Assembly: GCA_002309835.1 (NCBI GenBank)
Contig: DBYL01000031.1
Coordinates: forward strand, 1,104-65,103
Reading direction: 5' to 3'
DNA from: Bacteroidales bacterium UBA1187
GTDB taxonomy: Bacteria; Bacteroidota; Bacteroidia; Bacteroidales; Paludibacteraceae
DNA length: 64,000 bases
Below, piece after piece: positions 20,094 through 29,400 of the stretch. Positions within the stretch are counted from its first letter, which is position 1, and each line of letters begins with the position of its first letter. A program made the position numbers and the translations under genes. The notes under the pieces were generated by a model that saw only the letters and a list, made by a program, of their open reading frames with translations, had not been told where the DNA came from and did no database searches.

Positions 20094-21110
20094 TTATAAT
20101 TGTTGTTTTAAACTCTGTTGGTGAATAATATCGAATAGTTGCGCAACAAAGTCCGCATCTATGTTATTTTCTTCTGCCCACTTTTGGCGTTGCGAGAGGA
20201 TTTGTTGATAGCGCTGAGGCTGCAGCGGACGAATGTGATTTGCTTTTTTCCACTCTCCGATACGTCTGCTGACATCCATTCGATCTGCGATGGTTTCCCA
20301 TAGCTTTGCGTCCAATTCATCTATCTCTGCGCGCAGCCAGTTGAGCTCTGTGAACTCGTTATCTACCGACATTGGACCGACAACGGACCGACAACGGACC
20401 GATAACGGACCGATAACACCTATAAGTTGCTCGGGCGTTAATTGCTGTTTGTCATCCGACAGGGCTTTTGCAGGATTAGGATGCACTTCTATCATTGCGC
20501 CATTCAAGCCCAACTCAGGAACCTTCTTCATCAACTCCGGCACTTGTGCCGCATCTCCGCTCAGGTGGCTCGGGTCCAATAGCATCGGTACATCCGGTCT
20601 CGCCTTGCGCACGGCGTGCGCCATTTTCCAGCAGGGCTTATGTTCACAGCCACGATGCACTGCAATCACAGGGAGGCCGGTTTTCTCCAGCCGCTCGATA
20701 TTGCCGAGCCATAAGTCTGCGTCTGCGTTCACCGGATTTTTGATGAGGATGCCTTTTGCCTGTCCGATAGCCTCTGCTATCGCTTGCACCGCTATCGGGT
20801 TGGCCGACGTCCGCGCACCTATCCACAGATAATCGATACCAGCCTTCAGCGCTTGCTCTGCGTGTTCCGGTGTTGCTACCTCTGTTGCAACATTTATGCC
20901 AAAAGTGTTTTTGACTTCTTGCAACCATGCCAAGGCTTCTGCGCCTGCGCCCTGAAACGTACACGGGCTCGTACGCGGCTTCCACGCGCCCGCGCGAAAA
21001 ATGAAAGGAACATTACCACAGGCCTCTTTGATGAGGCGAGCGGTAAGTAAGACCTGTTCACGACTCTCGGCGCTACAAGGGCCAAGTATATATATCGGTT
21101 CTGCTATCAA
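20094..21110 (-). CDS. Bifunctional DAHP synthase - chorismate mutase
   Basis: A 338-residue fusion. Residues about 5-225 form a class I DAHP synthase barrel (ILGPCSAES, GAWKPRTSPCTFQG, IKNPVNAD, DPSHLSGD), which condenses phosphoenolpyruvate and erythrose-4-phosphate at the entry to aromatic amino-acid synthesis. Residues about 254-338 form an AroQ-type chorismate mutase (LRAEIDELDAKLWETIADRM, RRIGEWKK). This order is common in Bacteroidetes. The start is an unusual TTG overlapping the stop of the lipoprotein gene (TTGA). No ATG lies upstream in this frame before the conserved IYILG. Residues 231-250, between the domains, are encoded by 11-bp repeats also found between genes at 37028. Confidence 0.92.
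   Translation of the reverse strand: MIAEPIYILGPCSAESREQVLLTARLIKEACGNVPFIFRAGAWKPRTSPCTFQGAGAEALAWLQEVKNTFGINVATEVATPEHAEQALKAGIDYLWIGARTSANPIAVQAIAEAIGQAKGILIKNPVNADADLWLGNIERLEKTGLPVIAVHRGCEHKPCWKMAHAVRKARPDVPMLLDPSHLSGDAAQVPELMKKVPELGLNGAMIEVHPNPAKALSDDKQQLTPEQLIGVIGPLSVRCRSVVGPMSVDNEFTELNWLRAEIDELDAKLWETIADRMDVSRRIGEWKKANHIRPLQPQRYQQILSQRQKWAEENNIDADFVAQLFDIIHQQSLKQQL
20374..20417. repeat. Four 11-bp repeats inside the DAHP synthase-chorismate mutase linker
   Basis: On the plus strand the units read GGACCGACAAC twice, then GGACCGATAAC twice. Eleven is not a multiple of three, so the reading frame rotates through the units and the peptide (VIGPLSVRCR...) is not a peptide repeat. The conservation is therefore at DNA level. 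The same unit, rotated, occurs six times at 37028-37093. Confidence 0.85.
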
Positions 21111-21919
21111 TAAATCAATTGCAGACGGAAGTTCATGTCATCCGGCAGGATGTATTTTCCCAGCGTATCGGTGAGATACAAATGATCTGAATTCGTTATT
21201 TGCACCTCGATATAGCCGACACCTACGCGGTAGTCCATATACGCCTGGTAATGAATCAACTCATTCTCCATCAGCGTATCCGTCATGTATGCGCTCAGCG
21301 GCAGGGCTGCCTGATATGCATCGGTCGTACCTTTGTTATACTCGCGATGGATGGTCCAGAAACCGTAATCGTATACATCGGCCGTGATCTCCGACAAATC
21401 AAAACGATAGTAGAACTGACGGGTCTGCTCATCCCATTTCCAGTCCTCATGCGCGATGGTCAGGTCAAGCACGTCGTTATTGGTCTGCAGACGGAAATAC
21501 ATCGACTCGGGGTTCTCCTGAGCATAGAGATAGTCCGAATTGGTCAACTGGATCTCCAGATAACCGATGCCGACACGATAGTCGATATGCTGGGTATAAT
21601 ATACCACCGTCGGCTCAGTGATCGTATCCGTATAGAAGGCATTACGCGGCAGCAGCACTTGATACGGGTACTTGCCGTTCTTGTTCTCCTCCTGGCTGAG
21701 GCTCCAGTTGCCATAGCTATATACAGCGCGAGTAAGCGCCGATACTTCGAAATGGCAATAGAACTGCCGCGCTATGGAGTCGAACTCCCAGCCCCTACTA
21801 TCCTTTCTGGTGGACAATTCGACGGTCTTACGATGATAATTGGACTCGACCGAGTCAGTACAAGCGGTCATCACCGCAGTCACCACAACTAATAAACACC
21901 AAAATAAGTTCTTTTTCAT
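21107..21919 (-). CDS. Lipoprotein with two tandem homologous halves
   Basis: A 270-residue protein. MKKNLFWCLLVVVTAVMTAC is a lipoprotein signal with the lipobox Cys at 20. The rest is two copies of one about 110-residue domain: each has W.WD...RQFY..F..S..T..VY.YG.W, then Y..Y...LP..AF..D, then IDYRVGIGYLEIQLTNSD or its counterpart MDYRVGVGYIEVQITNSD. The duplication is clear by eye. No function is known. The frame stays open upstream to 21970, but that would cross the promoter, so the ATG at 21919 is preferred. It is first in the minus-strand unit and overlaps the DAHP synthase start. Confidence 0.75.
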   Translation of the reverse strand: MKKNLFWCLLVVVTAVMTACTDSVESNYHRKTVELSTRKDSRGWEFDSIARQFYCHFEVSALTRAVYSYGNWSLSQEENKNGKYPYQVLLPRNAFYTDTITEPTVVYYTQHIDYRVGIGYLEIQLTNSDYLYAQENPESMYFRLQTNNDVLDLTIAHEDWKWDEQTRQFYYRFDLSEITADVYDYGFWTIHREYNKGTTDAYQAALPLSAYMTDTLMENELIHYQAYMDYRVGVGYIEVQITNSDHLYLTDTLGKYILPDDMNFRLQLIY

Positions 21920-21939
21920 ATCTACATCAATTTTGCGTG

Positions 21940-21971
21940 CAAAATTACTGCTTTTTTTGCATATATGCAAA
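21940..21971 (-). promoter_or_regulatory. Promoter of the lipoprotein/aromatic/gtr operon
   Basis: On the minus strand TTTG (21971-21968) and TAATTTTG (21947-21940) are 20 nt apart. The upstream box is embedded in the perfect palindrome TTGCATATATGCAA (21958-21971), which recurs at the 37.4 kb promoter. Confidence 0.7.
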
Positions 21972-22021
21972 TTTTGGGTGAAAAATCAGCTTTAAAAGTA
22001 GAAAGTGCAAACTTGACTTCT

Positions 22022-23254
22022 CTATTCGAGGGTAACGATAGGTGCGTCGTCGAGCGATTCCTCCAAACTCTCGTTAACGCGATTACGCAATTCTATCTGT
22101 TCGCGGCTGACGCCCATCATGATGCCAAAATAGATAGAGGTAATAAGTACCGATGTACCTCCGCGGGAGATGAGCGGAAGAGGTTGACCGGTAACGGGTC
22201 CGAGGCCTACGGCGACGAGCATGGAGATGAGCGCCTGGCAGGTGATCATCAGCGCCAGCCCCATCGTCATCAGCATAGCCGGCATATCGGAATACCGGCT
22301 GGAGATATTACAAGCTCGGAAGAGGATCGCGAGATAGATGAAGATCAAGAATGCCGCACCGGCGATACCACTCTCCTCTACGATGATGGCGAAGATATAA
22401 TCCGCGAAGGCCAGCGGGAGGTAGTCGCGTTCTTTACTGTTGCCCGGCAGTACACCAAAAGGCGAAGCGCCGCCTCGCGCGATAGCTACAGCCGAATAGA
22501 CCTCTTGGATATTATCGTCCGTTAACTCGTATTTCGAAGCCCCGTCATCCACAAAATGCCGGTCGATACGTCCCACCCATGTAGTGGCTCGTTTGAACGG
22601 ACCGTGCATCTCGCGTTTAGGTCGCACGAAGCCGAACTCGACGATACAATAGCCGAGCGCCAAGGCCACTACGGCAATGCCGATGACGGAAAGCGTGTAT
22701 TTCCAAGGAATGCGGGCGAGAATCCAAAGGCAGAAGATGATAAGACCTATCAGCACGGCAGTAGAGAGGTTGGACGCCATGACGGGTAACATCACAATCG
22801 CCGAGATGATGAGCGTGCGATAGAAATATTTGCGTTTGTCCTCCTCCGTACGAATACGCGCCAGTTGATCGGCGATGACGATGATCAGCGATAGTTTAGC
22901 GAGTTCGGATGGCTGGAACGTGATACCGGCGATGCGCACCCATCGCGCCGCACCGTTGATGGTGACGACGAGCGGGTTGTGCGGAATCATCGTCGAATAG
23001 ACGAGGAGCGTACTGATGGCCAGCAGGGCGTACCCACCAAACCGCACCCAGTACGAAGGGATATATTGGATGCCGAACGCCGCAACGATGCCGAGGACGA
23101 TAAACAGCATCTGCTGACCGATAGGTCCCAGCGCCGAATGGTGCATATAGACCAGCGTAGAGGACGCCGAGAAAAGCGCGATAATGGCTACGATGATCAG
23201 GATGATATACAAGCCCCAGAAGGTACGGTCAATATTTTTGAAATCGAATTTCAT
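22022..23254 (-). CDS. ftsW: FtsW, peptidoglycan glycosyltransferase of the divisome
   Basis: A 410-residue SEDS-family protein with about ten membrane helices, which polymerises lipid II glycan chains at the septum together with FtsI. The signature region GQPLPLISRGGTSVLI lies near the C-terminus, and PSELAKLSLII is the conserved helix in the middle. It overlaps murD by 4 bp. Last gene of the cluster here: murG, murC, ftsQ, ftsA and ftsZ, which usually follow in Bacteroidetes, are absent. RodA is the only close alternative, and the dcw setting decides for FtsW. Confidence 0.93.
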   Translation of the reverse strand: MKFDFKNIDRTFWGLYIILIIVAIIALFSASSTLVYMHHSALGPIGQQMLFIVLGIVAAFGIQYIPSYWVRFGGYALLAISTLLVYSTMIPHNPLVVTINGAARWVRIAGITFQPSELAKLSLIIVIADQLARIRTEEDKRKYFYRTLIISAIVMLPVMASNLSTAVLIGLIIFCLWILARIPWKYTLSVIGIAVVALALGYCIVEFGFVRPKREMHGPFKRATTWVGRIDRHFVDDGASKYELTDDNIQEVYSAVAIARGGASPFGVLPGNSKERDYLPLAFADYIFAIIVEESGIAGAAFLIFIYLAILFRACNISSRYSDMPAMLMTMGLALMITCQALISMLVAVGLGPVTGQPLPLISRGGTSVLITSIYFGIMMGVSREQIELRNRVNESLEESLDDAPIVTLE

Positions 23255-24534
23255 AATGCTCTTACAGCTGCCATAAACTGTTCGCCACGGTCTTCGTACG
23301 ACTTGAAGAGATCGAACGATGCGCAGCAGGGTGAGAGTAGAACTGTGTCACCTTCGTGTGCTGCGTTATAGGCGCCTTGGATAGCGTCGTGCAGGTTGTC
23401 CGTGTCGATGATGTTCAGGCCAAATCCGCCAAAATGTTCACGGAGTTTCTCGTTATGCAGGCCCATGAAGATGAGCGTGTGGCATTTCTCGCGAACGAGC
23501 GCGTCAATCTCGGAGTAATCATTGCCTTTGTCCTTGCCGCCGAGGATGAGGACGGTAGGCGTAGTCATGGACTCGAGGGCGTACCAGCAGGAGTTGACAT
23601 TCGTTGCCTTGGAGTCATTGATCCAACGCACGCCGCGCACGGTAGCTACATACTGTAGACGGTGCTCCACGCCTTGGAAAGTCTTCAGACTTTCTCGAAT
23701 CACCTCTTTCTTGATGCCCACTACATTCGCCGCGATGGTTGCTGCCATCGAATTGAGGACGTTGTGTCGACCTTTGAGCGCCAATTCCTCTTCGCCGACA
23801 GGCAGCGGGTTGGGCTGCGTGAAACCATAAGGATAGAGTGTGGCACCGAGTTGCAGGCGCTTCATCTCGCGGTCAATCACCGGGTCTTCAGCCCAGTAGA
23901 TGAAGGCATCATCTGCCGTCTGATTACGCGTGATGCGGAACTTGGCATCTACGTAGTTCTGGAACTTAAAGTCGTAGCGATCCAAATGATCAGGCGTGAT
24001 ATTCAGCAAGATGGCGATGTCGGCCTTGAAATCATACATGTTATCAAGTTGGAAAGAACTCAGCTCGATGACGTAGTAGTCGTGGTCCTCATGCGCCACT
24101 TGCAGCGCCAGAGAGTTACCTATATTGCCGGCCAGACCGACGTTCAGCCCGGCCTGCTTTAAGATATAGAAAATCAACGAAGTAGTGGTCGTTTTGCCGT
24201 TTGAGCCGGTGATACAGATCATCTTCGCGTTCGTATAACGTGCCGCGAACTCAATCTCCGAGATGATTGGTGTGCCCTGGGCCTGCAGCTTCTGAATAAG
24301 TGGTGCAGTCAAGGGGATGCCCGGGGACTTGACGACCTCATCGGCATTAAGGATGAGTTCCTCTGTATGATGACCGTCTTCCCATTTAACGCCGTTCTGG
24401 TCGAGTAGCGCACGGTAAGGATCAGAGATCGTCCCGTAATCCGAAACGAAGACATCAAAGCCTTTCTCTTTGGCGAGGATAGCAGCTCCGCTGCCTGATT
24501 CGCCGGCTCCTAATACAACGATTCGTTTGCTCAT
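23251..24534 (-). CDS. murD: UDP-N-acetylmuramoyl-L-alanine:D-glutamate ligase
   Basis: A cytoplasmic Mur ligase of 427 residues that adds D-glutamate to UDP-MurNAc-L-Ala. It shows the N-terminal Rossmann motif (VLGAGESGSG), the ATP loop CITGSNGKTTTTSL near residue 110 and the family motif INDSKATN. Length is slightly short for the family but complete. It follows mraY by 2 bp and overlaps ftsW by 4 bp. Confidence 0.95.
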   Translation of the reverse strand: MSKRIVVLGAGESGSGAAILAKEKGFDVFVSDYGTISDPYRALLDQNGVKWEDGHHTEELILNADEVVKSPGIPLTAPLIQKLQAQGTPIISEIEFAARYTNAKMICITGSNGKTTTTSLIFYILKQAGLNVGLAGNIGNSLALQVAHEDHDYYVIELSSFQLDNMYDFKADIAILLNITPDHLDRYDFKFQNYVDAKFRITRNQTADDAFIYWAEDPVIDREMKRLQLGATLYPYGFTQPNPLPVGEEELALKGRHNVLNSMAATIAANVVGIKKEVIRESLKTFQGVEHRLQYVATVRGVRWINDSKATNVNSCWYALESMTTPTVLILGGKDKGNDYSEIDALVREKCHTLIFMGLHNEKLREHFGGFGLNIIDTDNLHDAIQGAYNAAHEGDTVLLSPCCASFDLFKSYEDRGEQFMAAVRAL

Positions 24535-24536
24535 GA

Positions 24537-25808
24537 TTAACGTATTTTAAGGGTTAGGATAGTTATTGCGGCTAAGATAAGCGTGACGATACAGAAACGC
24601 AACACGATCTTCGATTCATGGTGGAGATTGGTGCTCCCCTTGAAGAAGATGGTACAGGTAGGATCGTTCTTGAGCACTTGATCTACCGACGTACGGAAAT
24701 GGTCGTGCAGCGGAGTGCGCTTCCAGACACGTACGTGTTTGCCTTTCTTCTTGTTCCATTTATACACCTGCGTCTGTAGGATGACCGATACGGATTCCAT
24801 CAAGAAGACGCCGCAGAGCAGGGGTACCATCAATTCCTTATGAATGACCATAGCACATACACCGATGATGCCACCGACAGTAAGGCTGCCCGTGTCGCCC
24901 ATGAAGACCATCGCCGGGAATCCGTTGAACCAGAGATAACCAACCAACGCACCTACGAAAGACGCCAGGAAGACTACCAACTCTTCGCTACCTGGGATGT
25001 ACATCACGTCGAAATACTCCGCCCACACCACGCTACCGGAGGTGTAGGCGAGAATAAGCAAGGCAATGCCTATAATCGCAGAGTTACCGGCACACATCCC
25101 ATCCATGCCGTCGTTGAGGTTCGCTCCGTTGCTGACCGCTGCCACCACGAAGACCGTAAGCAGCACGAAGAAGATCCAGCCGAAACGATATTTATTGTTC
25201 TCTCCGGTCCACGAGAAGAGGTCGGCGTAGTTGAAGTTATGATGTTTGACGAAAGGAATCGTCGTCTGGGTGGACTTGATCTCCGGGGTCTTCTCGACAA
25301 TCACTACGTTGTCCTCAATATGACTGGTGACTACCTCGTTCATCGATACAGCCGGACAGAAACGTAAGGTCAGGCCGACGATGAGACCAAGCGTGATTTG
25401 TCCCGCAATCTTCACCCATCCGTTGAGTCCGTCTTTATTCTTGCGGAAGGTCTTGATATAATCGTCTGCAAAGCCCAACGCACCCATTAGTAAGGTGGTG
25501 ATGAGCATGAGGATCATGTACACGTTCGTCAACTTACCGAGCAGCAGACAGGGCAGAAGGATGGCGGCAATGACGATGATGCCACCCATCGTAGGCACTC
25601 CTTTCTTGGCTACGTTGAAGGGGTCGATGGACGCATCGCGTTGGGTCTCGGAGATGTTATGACGCTTCATGAAGTCGATAAACCAGTTACCGAACCAGAT
25701 ACTCACGAGCAACGCAATCACTCCCGCGAGGATGGCGCGGAAAGAGATGTAAGTGAAAAGACGCGAACCCGGAAATGAACCGAGGGCGCTGAATAAGGAG
25801 TATAACAT
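24537..25808 (-). CDS. mraY: Phospho-N-acetylmuramoyl-pentapeptide transferase
   Basis: A 423-residue, ten-helix membrane enzyme making lipid I from UDP-MurNAc-pentapeptide and undecaprenyl phosphate. Visible active-site motifs are GFADDYIK, NLNDGMDGM and, near the end, the HHH-like loop in PLHDHFR. The loop between helices 4 and 5 (about residues 150-200) is longer than in E. coli, as is usual in Bacteroidetes. One base separates it from murE. Confidence 0.95.
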   Translation of the reverse strand: MLYSLFSALGSFPGSRLFTYISFRAILAGVIALLVSIWFGNWFIDFMKRHNISETQRDASIDPFNVAKKGVPTMGGIIVIAAILLPCLLLGKLTNVYMILMLITTLLMGALGFADDYIKTFRKNKDGLNGWVKIAGQITLGLIVGLTLRFCPAVSMNEVVTSHIEDNVVIVEKTPEIKSTQTTIPFVKHHNFNYADLFSWTGENNKYRFGWIFFVLLTVFVVAAVSNGANLNDGMDGMCAGNSAIIGIALLILAYTSGSVVWAEYFDVMYIPGSEELVVFLASFVGALVGYLWFNGFPAMVFMGDTGSLTVGGIIGVCAMVIHKELMVPLLCGVFLMESVSVILQTQVYKWNKKKGKHVRVWKRTPLHDHFRTSVDQVLKNDPTCTIFFKGSTNLHHESKIVLRFCIVTLILAAITILTLKIR

Positions 25809-25809
25809 A

Positions 25810-27258
25810 TTAGATGTATTGTTTTACAATTTCGTGGTCATCAAAATGGTGCTTGACACCTTTGATGATCTGATAGTCCTCATGACCCTTCCCGGCCACA
25901 AGAATGACGTCTCCGCTTTGCGCGATGGTGCAAGCGGTCTGGATAGCTGCAGCGCGATCTTCGATAACGAGCGTAGCACGTAACTCTTCGGCCGTCAAAC
26001 CATCCGTCATATCCTTTAGGATATCCGCCGGTTCTTCATCACGCGGGTTATCGGAGGTGAGGATGAGTTGTTCGCTGCCGCGTTTCGCTATTTGCGCCAT
26101 CATCGGACGCTTGCCTTTATCGCGGTTACCGCCGCAACCGACTACCGTAATCAGTTTTGCGCCTTCTTTCTTGATTTCGCGGATCGTTTGTATCACATTA
26201 TCCACGGCGTCCGGTGTGTGGGCGTAATCGACGATGGCGGTCCAGCCTTTAGGACTGTGGATGGTCTCAAAACGACCGTTGACGGGTTTGAGCGTCGAGA
26301 GCACACGCAGCACTTCCATCTCGTCGAAGCCGAGGTTGATAGCGGCGCCATAAATACAAAGCAGGTTGCTCACGTTGAAACGTCCTACCAGCGGCACAAA
26401 CACCTCTTTACCGTTGATATTAAGCATCATCCCGTCAAAACCTTCTTCGAGGATCTGCGCCTTGTAGTCAGCCAGCGAACGGGTAGAGTAGGTGTGTACT
26501 GCGGCTTTGCAGTTTTGCGTCATTACCAGACCGTTCTTGTCATCTTTGTTCGTCACCGCAAAGGCCTTCTTCTTCAATCCGTCGAAGAGCCGTTTCTTCG
26601 TGTCGCGGTAGTTATCAAAGGTCTTATGATAGTCGATATGATCGCGCGTGAGGTTGGTGAACAATGCACCATCGAAATCGAGTCCAGCGATGCGTTCCTG
26701 GGCGATGGCGTGAGAGCTGACTTCCATAAACGCGTAGGTACAACCGGCATCGACCATGCGGCGCAGCAGACCATTCAGCTCAATCGCGTCCGGCGTGGTG
26801 TGTGTGGCCGGTACGGCTTCGTCATCCACATAATTGACTACCGTTGAGAGCAGTCCGGCTTTATGCCCCAGCGCACGCACGAGTTTATATAATAAGGTGG
26901 CGATGGTCGTCTTTCCGTTCGTGCCCGTCACACCCACCAGCGTCAATGCTTTGCTCGGTTCTCCGAACCATTTAGAGGCCAGCAGACCCAATGCGCGGTC
27001 GGTGTTCTCAACGAGGATATAGGTTATGTCGCTGCCATCGCGCATATATGCACGGTTGCTTAAAACTACCGCCGCTGCGCCTTTGGCGACACAACCATCA
27101 ATGAACGTGTGTCCATCTACTGCTGTGCCTACCTGGGCAACGAAAAGGTCTCCTGCGCCGATCTTACGACTGTCGAAATGAACGGCGTTAATCTCTTTGT
27201 CTGCACTACCGATAACTTCTATCGGATTAATAACTGAGAGTAATTCTTGTAACTGCAT
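25810..27258 (-). CDS. murE: UDP-MurNAc-tripeptide synthetase, meso-diaminopimelate type
   Basis: A 482-residue Mur ligase adding the third amino acid of the stem peptide. The ATP loop is GVTGTNGKTTIATLL, and the motif DNPR (in TSDNPRDEEP) is the one found in meso-diaminopimelate-adding enzymes, so the wall is predicted to be DAP type. The frame is open to 27420, but the extra residues overlap ftsI and do not resemble the family. The ATG at 27258, leading MQLQELLSVI, leaves a 28-bp gap and is chosen. Confidence 0.95.
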   Translation of the reverse strand: MQLQELLSVINPIEVIGSADKEINAVHFDSRKIGAGDLFVAQVGTAVDGHTFIDGCVAKGAAAVVLSNRAYMRDGSDITYILVENTDRALGLLASKWFGEPSKALTLVGVTGTNGKTTIATLLYKLVRALGHKAGLLSTVVNYVDDEAVPATHTTPDAIELNGLLRRMVDAGCTYAFMEVSSHAIAQERIAGLDFDGALFTNLTRDHIDYHKTFDNYRDTKKRLFDGLKKKAFAVTNKDDKNGLVMTQNCKAAVHTYSTRSLADYKAQILEEGFDGMMLNINGKEVFVPLVGRFNVSNLLCIYGAAINLGFDEMEVLRVLSTLKPVNGRFETIHSPKGWTAIVDYAHTPDAVDNVIQTIREIKKEGAKLITVVGCGGNRDKGKRPMMAQIAKRGSEQLILTSDNPRDEEPADILKDMTDGLTAEELRATLVIEDRAAAIQTACTIAQSGDVILVAGKGHEDYQIIKGVKHHFDDHEIVKQYI

Positions 27259-27286
27259 AGTATCTCTTGCTCCGGATCTAATCCGG

Positions 27287-29080
27287 TTATCTTTTTTCCA
27301 GTTTTCGCACTCCGTTTTCATATACGTAGCAACCGGTGTAGGCCATCGTCTGCTCGGCAATGACGCGCACGGTGCTTCCGCAGTCCATACCTGCATCATA
27401 AGGATATTGCGGGTCCTCAATCATACATATACAGGTATAACGCGGGTTCTGCTCCGGGAAATAACCGACGAAGGTCATGCGGTGGTGTTTGCCGGAATAA
27501 CCGTGGCCGCGGATATATAACTGTGCCGTACCAGTCTTGCCGGCAATGGGAACCAGCGTTGACTGCGCTTTGCGACTCCATAGTCTGGCGGCCGCCGTTC
27601 CTAAATGGTCGTCCCATACAACATCGTGCAGTGCACCTTTGATATCCGAGAGCGTGCGCGAAGAGCAGATAGACGACTTGACCGTCTCCGGACGGAAACG
27701 CTTGACATCCTCTCCGTTCTCGCGGATGGCAGTGACGAGCATTGGACGAACCATTCGACCGTTATTGGCGATGGCGTTGTAGAACATCAGGATCTGCATC
27801 GGACTCATCTCCACCGAGTATCCGTAACTCATCTTACTGAGCGTCACTGTGTCTTTCGGCACGTCGATACGCACTTTGTCCGCACCCGGAATCTCGCAAT
27901 AGACGCTATCCATCAATCCCATCTTCTCAATGCGGCGCACAAACTTACGAGCGGAACCTTCATAACTGCGTGTGATGAGTTTTGCCAACGCGATATTCGA
28001 AGACACAGCTAATGCCGAACGCACGGTGAGAAGCGTGTCCATCGGGTGTGCGTCTGTATGTTGTACCGTGAAGTATTTCCATGGGTGACGACTCACGCTC
28101 ACGGTGTCGTCGATATCGATCTTCCCGTCGTCTAATGCGGCTACCAAGGCAATGGTCTTGAAGGTCGAGCCCGGTTCCACACGTTGTACGGCGTGGTTCT
28201 GCGCTTCATAGTACGACTCATCTTCTCCTCTGTCCAGGTTCGCTATAGCGCGAATATAACCCGTCTGCGTCTCCATGAGAATGCAGCAGCCCCACTTGGC
28301 ATTTTTCTGTGTCACCTTGGCCAGCAGTGCGTTCTCTACGAGGTCCTGTAGGTTCGCATCGATAGTAGTCACGACATCCAGACCGTCCTTTGCTTCCTCC
28401 ATTGTCACTGACTCGTTACGTCCGCCGATACGTTGGATAGAACTCATGCCGTCCACGCCGCGCAACTCGCGATCGAAGCGTTTCTCAAGGCCGGAATTAC
28501 CGACGCCGTCTTCGCCATAGATGCCACCGATAGTACGACTGGCGAGCACTCCGTAAGGTTTGATGCGGCGGTGCTGGTCTTCAAAGAAGATACCGGACTT
28601 ATACTTGCCTTTTTTGATCAGCGCATTCTGTTCTAACTCGCGGCGTTGCAGGTAATTGATGCGATGGTCGCACACGCGCAATCGTTTCTCTCCACGCAAA
28701 TAAGCTCGTGTGATGCGTGTCTTGTAATCGGCGGCCGAATGATCGCCTACGATAGTCGACAAGTCTTGCGCCAAGGTGTCAATATGCGCACGAAAGAGTG
28801 CGTCTTGCTTCTCGTGCAACGCCGGCACGCGCGTATCCATATACATATAATATTGCGGCATACTGGATGCCAGCAGCTGACCATTGCAGTCGAGGATATT
28901 TCCGCGTGTCGCCTTAATCGGCTTATTGGTGGGCACTTGTTTCTCCGCCACCTTCAACCATGCGTCACGTTCAACCGCCTGGATATAGATGATCTTCCCC
29001 AGCACGGCAAAGAAGCCGAGGAGGATGACTGCGAAGATGATCGCAAATCGCCAGACCGTATTTCGTTGTTCGTCACTCAC
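27287..29080 (-). CDS. ftsI: Penicillin-binding protein, divisome transpeptidase (FtsI)
   Basis: A 597-residue class B penicillin-binding protein that crosslinks septal peptidoglycan in the periplasm. One N-terminal membrane helix (about 10-32), a dimerisation domain (about 55-220), then the transpeptidase with the catalytic PGSTFKT (SxxK), SSN (SxN) and GKTGTAQ (KTG) motifs. The protein ends soon after the transpeptidase domain, and no PASTA domain is seen. It overlaps ftsL by 8 bp. Confidence 0.93.
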   Translation of the reverse strand: MSDEQRNTVWRFAIIFAVILLGFFAVLGKIIYIQAVERDAWLKVAEKQVPTNKPIKATRGNILDCNGQLLASSMPQYYMYMDTRVPALHEKQDALFRAHIDTLAQDLSTIVGDHSAADYKTRITRAYLRGEKRLRVCDHRINYLQRRELEQNALIKKGKYKSGIFFEDQHRRIKPYGVLASRTIGGIYGEDGVGNSGLEKRFDRELRGVDGMSSIQRIGGRNESVTMEEAKDGLDVVTTIDANLQDLVENALLAKVTQKNAKWGCCILMETQTGYIRAIANLDRGEDESYYEAQNHAVQRVEPGSTFKTIALVAALDDGKIDIDDTVSVSRHPWKYFTVQHTDAHPMDTLLTVRSALAVSSNIALAKLITRSYEGSARKFVRRIEKMGLMDSVYCEIPGADKVRIDVPKDTVTLSKMSYGYSVEMSPMQILMFYNAIANNGRMVRPMLVTAIRENGEDVKRFRPETVKSSICSSRTLSDIKGALHDVVWDDHLGTAAARLWSRKAQSTLVPIAGKTGTAQLYIRGHGYSGKHHRMTFVGYFPEQNPRYTCICMIEDPQYPYDAGMDCGSTVRVIAEQTMAYTGCYVYENGVRKLEKR

Positions 29081-29390
29081 GGATCTTCGTTGGTGGTATT
29101 CGGTTCTCTTGTAAGGTACTGCCGTTCTCTTTGAGCGCAGCAGCCACCTGCGACTGACGCGTGGTATTCATCAACTGCGCACTGATGGTCATATAGCGGA
29201 ACTTAGCGTCCATCATCTCTTTCTTGGTGTCGGTTAACCGATGTTGCTGTTTGACAGCCTGATAGCCCATCAATATATATATAAACACCATACATACAAT
29301 CAATGCAATCAGAGGGTACTGCTCCCTGATTTTCTGACTGCGCAAGAGGTCTCCGTTCAGCCAGGATTGTATGTTATGCGTGTCTGCCAT
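29073..29390 (-). CDS. ftsL: FtsL-like small bitopic division protein
   Basis: A 105-residue protein with a short cytoplasmic N-terminus, one membrane helix (YPLIALIVCMVFIYILMG, about 30-48) and a periplasmic stretch suited to a coiled coil. Sequence identity in this family is low, so the call rests on size, topology and its place between rsmH and ftsI, where Bacteroidetes carry the FtsL/FtsL-like protein. A TTG six bases upstream is possible, but the ATG at 29390 is preferred. Confidence 0.7.
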   Translation of the reverse strand: MADTHNIQSWLNGDLLRSQKIREQYPLIALIVCMVFIYILMGYQAVKQQHRLTDTKKEMMDAKFRYMTISAQLMNTTRQSQVAAALKENGSTLQENRIPPTKIRE

Positions 29391-29400
29391 TCTCAAACTT

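Noticed and set aside
20290..20832. 180-codon plus-strand frame opposite the DAHP synthase
   Set aside because: It is antisense to a clear conserved enzyme. No family, no promoter, no start context.
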